A stretch of 60,000 nt of DNA. Source: Adiantum capillus-veneris (Eukaryota; Streptophyta; Polypodiopsida; Polypodiales; Pteridaceae). Made by a program: the position numbers and the translations under genes. The notes beneath the pieces are model-generated. The model saw nothing but the letters and a program-made list of their open reading frames with translations, was not told the origin of the DNA and did not search any database. The stretch is taken from positions 34,331,969 to 34,391,968 of the forward strand of contig CM043942.1 of assembly GCA_014529385.2 (NCBI GenBank), in the 5' to 3' direction. This document shows, one piece after another, positions 11,254 through 20,180 of the stretch (position 1 is its first letter; each line of letters opens with the position of its first letter).

Positions 11254-12111
11254 TGTTCTCGGAAAGGCAAAGAAGTGGAAGGGCTTGCTATGTTTCTCTC
11301 AAGCCAAAGCAAGGAGGGGGAGCATAGGTAATCTGAAGGGAGAAGGCCTCGATTTTCCTGCTCTCTCTCACTCTTGACCTCAGTTGGAAGAGCAATCTCT
11401 CTCTTTATCTCTGTTTGACGGCACAACAGACAAGCAAGGAGAGAAGTAACTCTCTCTCTCTCTCTCGTTCTCAGACGAGCAAGGAACAAAAGAAAGTGAC
11501 AATCTCTCTCTCTTGTGCTTGAGCAAGAAGGGGAAGAACACAAGGCAGAAAGAAGCGATAGAGGGTGGAACTACAGCTGCAGCCTAAGGAGGAGTTGGGG
11601 TGGAAGTCATAGATGAAGCCGGAGCCGGAGTTTAAGAAGAAGTGTAAACAGAAGTCTGAAACTTGATTTTGGCAATTAAGGCAGTGCAAAGCGCACAAAG
11701 CAGGAAGTTGCAGAATAGCTAGCAATAATTGAATCATGGTGATCGACACAGTAAACTTAAATAAATCTTGGAGAATCTAATGGAACTTGAATCATATAAA
11801 GCAACAAGAGATCATTACCATCATCGTCATCGACTAGAGATGGATTAAACATTTTATTAAGTTTCGGTGTCGTTAATGACCCGGTTAATCATGGGAGCTT
11901 AAACTCCTAGTTAGCAGATGATTCAAGGGACAATGCTGTTAACAACCTGCCTTAGCTAAGGAGTAAGTTGTACTCAAAGCATTAATCAATTAATGATGAT
12001 TACAACGATTGCTAGCTGTCAGTGTCTCTTGTTCTCTCTCTTTCACACCTCTCACAACTAGAGGCCCCCGACGTCTGCCCGGCTCACATTTTTAACACAT
12101 ATCCCCCGACA

Positions 12112-12130
12112 TCTTTGGTGAACCTGACGC
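12112..12130 (+). other. Candidate primer-binding site of C
   Basis: The sequence directly after the LTR end begins TCTTTGGTGAACCTGACGC. A TGG a few bases from the LTR is the expected start, but I cannot name the tRNA. Confidence 0.35.
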
Positions 12131-12174
12131 AAAACAAGCTGGGGTGGAAGGTAAAGATGGAGAATTAAGAGCAG

Positions 12175-13917
12175 ATGATGAAGATGATTACAGAGTTAAG
12201 TGCAAACGGTTTTGATGATAAGTCAATAGTTCCAGATTTTTCCAAGATGCTTCAATTGGTTCAAGGATCTCTGCTTGAAAGGGAGACCGCAAAGAAGAAA
12301 AATCAAATAGATGAAGCTTTGGATGCAGCTTTAGATGCGGTATACGACGAGAGGCGAGTCTTTGATGGTTATGATCCAGAGGGCTACCTAGAGTGCTATG
12401 AGCTAGAAACCAAGTTGAGAGGCGTACCTAAAGAGTTAATGGTCATATCTTTTGAGCAATTAGTGAGTTCAGATTTGAAGGAGCAGATTCAAGAGGTTAC
12501 CAAATCCTGCAACGACAACTGGGAGTATTTCAAAGAAGCTATTGTACAGGTAAGTTATGAGCATTTTGAAAGCTATGAGGAACAGAGTCCAAGTCTACCA
12601 AACTACACAGATATCCGAGGACAAGTACGATCAAAATTAGAAGTTGTAATTGATGAATGTATTGTACAAGATGCTACCTTTTTATAGGCTAATGATGAAG
12701 ACATAGTTAAAGCTATGTATGAAAAGTTGGGTTTTTCATATGTTTTGCATGAAGTAGAAGTCTTTGAGGGTGAGGATTTACAACTTCAGGATACACAAGG
12801 TGAATTTTGCAAAGAACCTATACATGCAGTACAGGAGGAAAAGAGATCAGTGATTCACAACAATGAAGTGGCTAAAGCTCAAAAGGAAATTTTGCAGGTG
12901 AATGAGTGCAGACATATTCAAGTAGACATGCAAGAAGATTTGGTTTCAACTGATACTTTTGCTACTGACTCAGAATTAGAGAAAAATTTTTCTAGTACAG
13001 ATTCTACCATAGAGTTGATTGATGATACTGGTACATATTCTACCATAGAGTTGATTGATGATACTGGTACAAATTCTACCATAGAGTTGAATGATGATAT
13101 AGATGCTATAGGTCAAAGCAAGGCTGCTGCTGTTGAGAGCAGCATGATCATGGATTTTGGTATACCAGATTTACCAAATTTGGATGTACCAAATTTTGAG
13201 GACTTGGTTAAGCAAGAGTATGTGCTTGAAGATATGCAAAATGTTGATTCAAAGGGGGTGCAGACTCCTTCATTGAAAAGCTGTTGTGAAGCCGAACTAC
13301 TAAAGTGGGAAACTGAACTTGATGATGCTGATTCACAGGGGGTGCATAGTGAAGTGCAATCTCTTGTTGATGAATATGATTGTTTTCATTGTGCCGATGA
13401 TATAGACAGGGCAATAGATGAAATTTTCAATGTGCATGCTGAACTTTGTGCTACAAAAGTGCAAAGATATTTGGATGAGGGTGAAAGACTTGAAGAGAAG
13501 TTTACAGCAGATGCATTTAGTATGCATGTCATATGTGGAGATCTTAGTTTACAGCATCCTAAGATGTGCAAGATGGAGGAACCTTCTGAAGCGGTGGACC
13601 AAGATCTTATGTGCTTATTGGATGAAGCTTTGGAAGGGTTCTCAAATACAGATGCTAAGGATACAAATTACTCTAGATTCATGCATGAGAAAACTTGTTC
13701 AGATGCAACAGATGATGAACTTATGCAGTTTTTGGATGATGCTCTACTTGATTTTGAGCCTCTACAAGATAGAGAATTGTTTTCAGATGCATCTTGCGAG
13801 CTTAATGAAGAGATTTTTTCCAGAGACTTGATGTATCCAGATATGCATGATTGGAATTCCAATACTAGTGAGAGTGAAGGTGCACTACCAATGCTTTTAC
13901 CTATGATTGATGATTGA
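12175..13917 (+). CDS. Gag-like protein of element C, 534 aa if spliced
   Basis: The frame is open from ATG 12175 to 12684, has one TAG at 12685, then is open to 13917. A strong donor (ACAG/GTAAGT, intron from 12550) and acceptor (TTTTTATAG, ending 12687) bracket that stop. Removing 138 bp keeps phase 0 and gives ...KEAIVQ-ANDEDIV.... The N-terminal part is helical and charged (YDERRVFDGYDPEGYLECYE, KLRGVPKELM). The C-terminal part is very acidic, with three copies of STIEL(I/N)DD near 13003-13100. No zinc knuckle or enzyme domain is visible. The Gag assignment rests on position between LTR and purine tract and on the absence of pol. It could be another retroelement-encoded protein. Confidence 0.6.
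12550..12687 (+). other. Putative 138-bp intron in C gag-like gene
   Basis: It has a GTAAGT donor after CAG and a pyrimidine-rich TATAG acceptor. Length is a multiple of three, and removal eliminates the only in-frame stop. Unspliced RNA would give a 170-aa product instead. Confidence 0.5.
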
Positions 13918-13959
13918 CAACTGGATGAGCCAGTTGCACAGGGGATATGGCAGTATCTA

Positions 13960-14250
13960 GTGCCATCTAATGTTATATGGAATCTGATGTTACCCTATGA
14001 TGTAGGGGATTTTGAGCTAGCTTTTAACCCAAGAGGTGACAGTTATATGCCTGATCCGGGGAAATTGACTTATATGCCATATGATCCAGGCGGTTTTCAT
14101 GAAGATTTGTGGGTTAATTTATGTTATGCTATCCTGATTGGAAATTCTTGTATTTTCCCTATGATCCTGGAGGATGCTACAAAACTTTTAAAGGAATGCT
14201 CACGGTTGGGCAAATGATTAGTTTCCCATTTGATCCTGTGGGCTACTAAG
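13960..14250 (+). pseudogene. Frameshifted tail with PYDPGG repeats
   Basis: Downstream of the stop at 13917, short frames contain PYDVG, MPYDPGG, then (after a frame change) FPYDPGG and FPFDPVG. It looks like a short-repeat C-terminal extension of the C protein, now out of frame. A separate small ORF is possible but less likely. Confidence 0.4.
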
Positions 14251-14832
14251 GTGCAAAGTTGCAGATTTGAAGAGTACCAGTTATCTGTTGTAGCAGGTTA
14301 CATGGTACAAGGTTTTAGTTTCTATATTATGTTAAGTCAGAAGAGTTTTTGGTTATGTGTTCAATAAGATTACATGGCTGGCTTCCAATTGACTTCTCTG
14401 GACAATTGATGAAGTATCTTCACATCTTTTGAGTTATTTCTGCTACCAGAACTTAAGGTAAAGGACTTGACGGCCATTCCGTGTGCAGACAGAGTAAGGC
14501 ATACTTGAGTTTGACAAGGTTCCCTAAAGTGAGCTTAATGGTCAAGTTGTGTGCATCATTAACTCGCGCACTTGAGTCTGGCGGGGTTCACTAAACAATT
14601 TTTCATAATTCAATGCTTCGGAGATAGGGCAGATACGGTTCAAAGATTTTTGATGGGAAGCTACCTAATGATTAAGCTAAAAAATTGATGATAGGGTAGA
14701 AGCCTTATTTTATTTTTCATATATTTACCAGTTATGTGAGTCTGATGATGGCAAAGAGCATAAGGTACCTTTAGCAAATGCAGATTCAACTGCATTTAGC
14801 ACAGACTGGAGGTTGTGCAGGTTTAGAGGGGG
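14251..14832 (+). other. 3' untranslated part of element C with polypurine tract
   Basis: There is no coding sequence. It ends with TTTAGAGGGGG (about 14822-14832), the likely plus-strand primer directly before the 3' LTR. Confidence 0.5.
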
Positions 14833-15444
14833 TGGACGTTGTGCAGCTTCGCTTTCATGAAGAGAAAAAGAGCAGAGAAATGCAAGCTAAGCTTCTTTGA
14901 AGCCTACACATTTACTAAGCAGTGATCACGGCTTGTTAACAGGCCAAGCTTAATGATTAATGTATTCTGGATGCCGCTTAAAAGGGCCAACAAATTCCAT
15001 TAATGATGCCAAAAATGAGTATGCTTGAAGTGAGAACATATGGGAGATTATGATCTAGAACTTTAGTGCTTGAATTGATCTACTGGCCTGTCTTTATGGC
15101 TCGTCGATTGGAGCTACGGTGAAGAAGTTATGGCAGTTTGAAGTTTAAGTCGATTGCAGATCCGTACCAAATTGGGAAACTGCAGCTGAGGGGAAAAAAT
15201 TGAAATGAATGCATGGGTTGGAAGTGCTCACTTTGTGGAGCACATTGGTCTTTTCAGACCAGTGATCGGATTTACGGTTGCCAAGGTATTGGCCGTTAAA
15301 GATTCACCGGGGGCCGGTTCCGTACCAGCCCGGTCCGCTCGGTCAGTGTGCCATCTGGGAATTTTACAGCCTCGGCAGGGTTTGTATGTATTTTATGCAG
15401 TTTGAGAAGTCTAAAGGAATTTACAGCTTGTCAAGCAGAGGCCG

Positions 15445-15780
15445 GTGTCAGTTGTCGGCACTACTGAGCTGGGTAATTTTGGCCTTATTCCACATGCTAG
15501 TATGGATAATAAAATTCACGAAGATATTGTTAATCAAGGACTGCTCAAGAGAGATTTCTTGCTTGGCATTGCCTTGGCCGGCATGTGTACCAAATATGAT
15601 GCCTTCTCTTTTTTGCGGAGAAAATCCTTAGTAGATGTGTTTGCCAAATGGGATGCCCTTTAAGGGCCGCCCACCCAAAAGAATCAAAGGGCCAATTCCC
15701 GCTCGATGTGGCCGCCCAGTGGAGGAAGATATACTACTTGGCAATGCCTTGGTCGATATGTATGCTAAATGTGCCGCCCA
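15445..15780 (+). pseudogene. PPR fragment in the 3' LTR of C (second copy)
   Basis: It reads NKIHEDIVNQGLLKRDFLLGIALAGMCTKYDAF to a stop at about 15663, and further on NALVDMYAKCAA in another frame near 15740-15780. It is homologous to 9926-10230. 'DMYAKC' is closer to the PPR consensus here than in the 5' copy. Confidence 0.65.
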
Positions 15781-16479
15781 ATAAAGAAATGGCTGACCAA
15801 TGTGGCACAAATGCCGCCCATAAAGCATGGGGTGTTCCACAAATAAAAAAGCGGGTTTTAGTGTGAAGCTAAGGAAAAAAAGGGAGCCAGGCCGCGGTGG
15901 AAGCAGGTAGTGAACTGCGCACAGGAAGAAGGGCTTGCATCGGCCATAGGTGATCTCGGACAAGCGTGCGACTGAGGGGAAAACTGTGAATTATCACCTC
16001 ACGCAGCAGTTCGGCACCAGTTGCGACAGTTTTGGTGGAGGTCAAAATCTTGCCTGCCATGTCATCATGTCCGCTTCCCACGGCCCTAGCAACGACGGCG
16101 CCGTCGTTACTTTGTTAGCATAGAAAGCAAAATCTCAATTATGGCTCCACGTTCGTCCACGTGGCTGCATGTATCGGGATGCCTTCAAGATGCCTACATA
16201 GGTGATTACATCAGGAGAGAGGCTCTCACTGGATTCTGTGCGACATAGCCGCATGCCTTAAAGATGCTTGCGACGATTAGAAAAGCTCAACCAATATAAT
16301 ACCGTTTGAGAAGCGATGTCAGATGGACAAACGTGCCAGATTTTTAAATCCCGATACATGCAGCCATGTGGACGAACGTGGAGCTAGAATTGAGATTCTG
16401 TGCGACATAGCCGCATGCCTTAAAGATGCTTGCGACGATTAGAAAAGCTCAACAAGCGAAGGGCCAATAATTTTTGGGC

Positions 16480-18115
16480 TGTTTTCAGAAGATGAAAGCT
16501 AGGGCATGGAATCACATCTGCTTGGATCTTGAAGGCATGTGGCACTACGTAGGACTCGGTTGTCATCTCGTGGGGCACATGAATTGCAAGATATGCCCCT
16601 CATGGCTGTGGCAAGAAAGTTGTGGGCTGATATGGCCTGGAAGTCAAAATCCAAATGCAAAGTGAGTGACTCTCTCCAACTGCAATCACCTACGCACGCA
16701 TCTGGAAGGCATGTGGTTCTGTCACGCTTTTTTAGTCAAAATCCAAATGCGAAGTGAGGGCCTCTCTTCAGATGCAATCACCTACACAAGCATCACATGT
16801 CGCAAGCTTTTTTAATCACACGTCGATCACAGGCGTTGACGACTTTCAAAACTATCATGCTCTGTGTCAGGTGTTCTATTCGCAATGTCAACAGATGCGA
16901 AGCGAGGGCCTCTATTTAGATGCAATCACCTATGCATGCATCTTGAAGGCATGTGGCTCTATGCAAGAAAAAAGATGTCGTGCTCGGCATTGTCTTCGTC
17001 AATATGTATGCTAAATGTGGTGCGCTTGAGAAAGCACAAAAAGTGCTTGAGGAGTTTCCTATCCGGAATGTTTCTCCAGATGCAATCACCTACACAAACA
17101 TCACATGTCGCAAGATTTTTTAATCACACGTTGATCACAGTCGTTGACGACTTTCAAATCTATCATGCTCCTTGTCAGGTGTTCTATTCGCAATGTCAAC
17201 TGATGCGAAGCGAGGGCCTCTATTTAGATGCAATCACCTATCCATGCATCTTGAAGACATGTGGCTCTACGCAAGAAAAACGATGTCGTGCTTGGCAATG
17301 TCTTGGTCGATATGTATGCTTAATGTGGTGCGCTTGAGAAAGCACAAAAAGTGCTTAAGGAGCTTCCTGTCTAGAATGTCACCTCTTGGAATGCACTAAT
17401 TGCAGGATGTGTCCAACAAGAGCAGTGGCAAAAATCTTTAGGCTATTTTCAGCGGATGCAAAAGTAAGTGTATCTCTCAAAATTGAGTCACCTATACTTT
17501 TGTCTTGAATGTTACGCTTACATCTTAATGGCATGTGGCTCTACGCAAGTGCTTGAGCAGCTTCCTGTCTGGAGTGTGGACTCTTGGAATGCACTAATTG
17601 CAAGATTTGTCCCACGTTGGAAGGGACTGAAAGCTCTAGTTTTTTTTCAGTAGATGCAAAGTGAGGGCCTCTCTACAAATGTAATCACCTACGCGTGCAT
17701 CTTGAAGGCATGTCGTTCTAAGCAAGATGTTGATATGGGCACAAAAATTCACAATTGTAGTGTTAGTCAAAGTCTGTTGAGAAAAGATGTCGTGCTTGGC
17801 ATTGTCTTGGTCGATAAGTATGCAAAGTGAGGGTCTCTCTCCAGATGCAATTACCTTTGCACATATCTTGAAGGCATGTGGCTCTACAAAAGATGCTGAT
17901 ATGGGCACAAAAACTCAGAAGTATATTGTGAGTCGGAGGCTATTGAAGAAAGATGTCGTGCTTGGCAGTATTGTCTTGGTCGATATGTATGTCAAATGTG
18001 GTACGCTTGAGAAAGCACAAAATGTGCTTGAGGAGCTTCCTATCTTGAATGTCGTCTCTTGGAATGCACTGATTCAAGATGTGCACAACAAGAGCAGGGC
18101 CGAAAAGCCCTAGGT
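16480..18115 (+). pseudogene. Degenerate PPR gene fragments, partly in tandem
   Basis: Repeated PPR units are visible across frames: QMRSEGLYLDAITYACILKACGS, KDVVLGIVFVNMYAKCGALEKAQKVLEE, and the longest clean stretch at 17820-18113 (SPDAITFAHILKACGST ... DVVLGSIVLVDMYVKCGTLE ... NVVSWNALI). The last motif is typical of PLS-type PPR proteins. A roughly 305-bp unit is duplicated at about 16791-17095 and 17098-17400. Frameshifts and internal deletions are throughout, so no functional RNA-binding protein is expected. Confidence 0.75.
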
Positions 18116-18424
18116 TGTTTCCAACGGATGCAAAGCAAGAATCCTTAATCCATGTAGCATCGACCATCCGGCAGCTTAATCGCTTTTTTTATGGCCTTCA
18201 TCGATCGACTTGTCAAGACGTATGATCAAGAACATTGAGCTTGACAAAATTCTAACCCTCCTTGCGGTTTTTTGCGAGCTACCCCTTTGAAGCACTACGA
18301 TCGGTATCCCATTTTTGCAAAGAACGCCTCTGAACCGCGACAATCGGTATCCCAAACACTCTCAGGTAAAAAAATCTAACACGCTTTGATGAAATCTCTC
18401 TCTGTGCTTCATTTTCTCTTGGAT

Positions 18425-18461
<37 letters not shown>

Positions 18462-18629
18462 CACTTTGTTTTGAAGTCTCTCCCCCCATTTAATAAATAT
18501 CTTAGACATAAATTAATAGCATCAAATAAACTTTTTTTTTTCATTTGCGAGGTGTTGAAATGGCATATATAGTTTCCAATATTTTACTTAATTTTAATTC
18601 GATACGAATGTAGCTAACGAAGCACTCTA
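18116..18629. other. Noncoding right part of the insertion
   Basis: CGATCGGTATCCCA and CAATCGGTATCCCA (near 18300 and 18340) form a short repeat. A CT microsatellite and AT-rich sequence follow. No gene was seen. Confidence 0.35.
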
Positions 18630-19526
18630 GTTGCTTAGGGAGGGCTAGTAATAGGGGAATAGGAAACGAGTTGCAGAGAGAGAAGAAAAGCATAAGGGGA
18701 GGAGGGTTATGCGGGAAGAAGCTCGGAGCAAGCAAAGCTCTGTCTCTCTCGCTCTCGGCTCGTCATCGGCTCGCTCTCGGCTCGTCATCGGCTAACAATT
18801 CAAAGCAAAGCTTGAAGCGAGGGGAAGAAGGGCTTGCACCGGCCATAGGTGAGCTCAAACAAGCGTGCGACTTAGGGGAAAACTGTGGAGAATTTCCTCG
18901 CGCAGCAGTTTGGCACCAGTTGCGATAGTTTTGGTGGATGTCGAAATCTTGCCTGCCACATCATCATGCTCGCTTCCCACCGCCCTAGCAATGACGGCAC
19001 TGTCGCTGCTTAGGGAGGGCTAATAATAGGGGAATAGGAAACGAGTTTTAGAGAGAGAAGAAAAGCATAAGGCAAGTAGAGTTTAGGGGGAATAAGCTTG
19101 GAGCAAGCAAAGCTCCCTCTCTCTTGCTCTCGGCTCATCATTGGCTAACAATTCAAGCAAAGCTTGAAGCAGGGGAAAGAGAGTTGCATGGAGTCGTAGC
19201 GAGCAAGGAGGCTCGGTCTCTCCCTCTCGTAAGCAAGTGAGGTTTGTGCTCTCTCTCTCTCTCTCTCTCTCGCTTGTTCTTGGCAAGGCAAAGAAGCGAG
19301 CAAGGAGGAAGGGCTTGCTATCTTTCTGTCAAGCCAAAGCAAGGATGGGAAGCATAGGTAGTCCGAAGGGAGGAGGCCTCCATTTTCCTGCTCTGTCTCG
19401 CTCTTGACCTCAGTTGGAAGAGCAATCTCTCTCTTTATCTCTCTTTGATGGCACAACAGACACGCAAAGAGAGAAGCAACTCTCTCTTTCTCTCGTTCTC
19501 AAATGAGCAAGGAAGAAAAGAAAGTG

Positions 19527-19583
<57 letters not shown>

Positions 19584-20180
19584 CTTGAGCAAGAAGGGGA
19601 GGAACGGCAAGGAAGAAAGAAGAGATAGAGGGTGAAACTACAGTTGCAGCCCAAGGAGGAGTTGGGGTGGAAGTCATAGCTGAAGCCTGAGCCGGAGTTT
19701 AAGCAAGCAGAAGTGTAAACAGAAGTCTGAAACTTGTTGTTGGCAATTAAGGCAGTGCAAAGCGCACAAAGCAAAAAGTTGTAGAACAGCTGGCAATAAA
19801 TGAAGCATGATGATCGACACAATAAACTTAAATAAAGCTTGCAGAATCTAATGGAACTTGAAGTAGATAAAGAGACAAGAGATAATTACCATCGTCATCG
19901 ACTAGAGATTGATTAAGCATTTTGTTAAGTCTTGGTGTCATTAACAACCCGGCTAATCATGGGAGCTTAAACTCCTAGTTAGCAGATGATTCAAGTGACG
20001 GTGCTGTTAATAGCCCGCCTTGGCTAGGGATTAAGTTGTACTCAAAGCATTAATCAATTAATTGATGATTATGGCGATTGCCAGAGCTATCAATGTCTCT
20101 TGTTCTCTCTCTTTCACTCCTCTCATAGCAAGAGGCCCGGCGCCTGCTGAGCTCACGTTTTGAACACATATCCCCCGACA

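Larger units (their letters stand above)
9321..12111 (+). repeat. 5' LTR of element C, 2791 bp
   Basis: In order: a unique left part (9321-9900); a PPR-derived stretch (about 9940-10145); a GGCCGCCC-rich patch (10143-10310); a TATA-like TATAAAAA (10323-10330); a roughly 360-bp unit present twice (from about 10431 and about 10791); a CT microsatellite (11212-11250); and a distal part ending CCCCCGACA. The same order recurs in 14833-20180. The 194-aa Leu/Ser/Arg-rich minus-strand frame at 10959-11543 is a product of the CT tracts. Confidence 0.75.
16109..18629 (+). mobile_element. PPR-bearing insertion in the 3' LTR of C
   Basis: LTR homology stops at about 16108 and resumes at about 18630. 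The left end reads (CT)TTGTTAGCATAG; the right end reads GTAGCTAACGAAGC, giving a weak inverted match (CTTTGTTAGC / CTTCGTTAGC). Near the left end are a 50-bp foldback (16131-16180 against 16348-16397, three mismatches) and a perfect 60-bp direct repeat (16232-16291 and 16394-16453). The rest is broken PPR sequence and a CT tract (18427-18458). The class is unknown. No transposase is visible. Confidence 0.5.
9321..20180 (+). mobile_element. Element C: gag-only retrotransposon with ~2.8-kb LTRs
   Basis: The 5' LTR is 9321-12111. The 3' LTR is about 14833-20180 and is interrupted at about 16109-18629. LTR ends are TGTCG and CGACA. Satellite DNA flanks both sides, with ACGG on the left (9317-9320) and on the right (20181-20184), a likely target-site duplication. 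The internal region (12112-14832) holds one Gag-like gene and no pol domains. A purine tract (AGAGGGGG, about 14825-14832) precedes the 3' LTR. It is therefore non-autonomous. The two LTRs share a PPR fragment, a ~360-bp internal duplication and CT tracts. Confidence 0.75.
14833..20180 (+). repeat. 3' LTR of element C, interrupted
   Basis: 14833-16108 matches 9321-10580 and 18630-20180 matches 10583-12111. The gap, 16109-18629, is a later insertion. Without it the LTR is about 2.83 kb, close to the 5' copy. CT tracts lie at about 19250-19271 and 19531-19580. It ends CCCCCGACA next to satellite. Confidence 0.7.

Noticed and set aside
10959-11543. 194-aa minus-strand open frame rich in Ser, Leu, Arg and Glu
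   Set aside because: It runs through CT/AG microsatellites and LTR sequence of C. Composition follows the repeats, and no domain is present.
16109-18629. Helitron carrying PPR genes
   Set aside because: No TC start, no CTRR end with a hairpin and no A/T insertion site could be identified.
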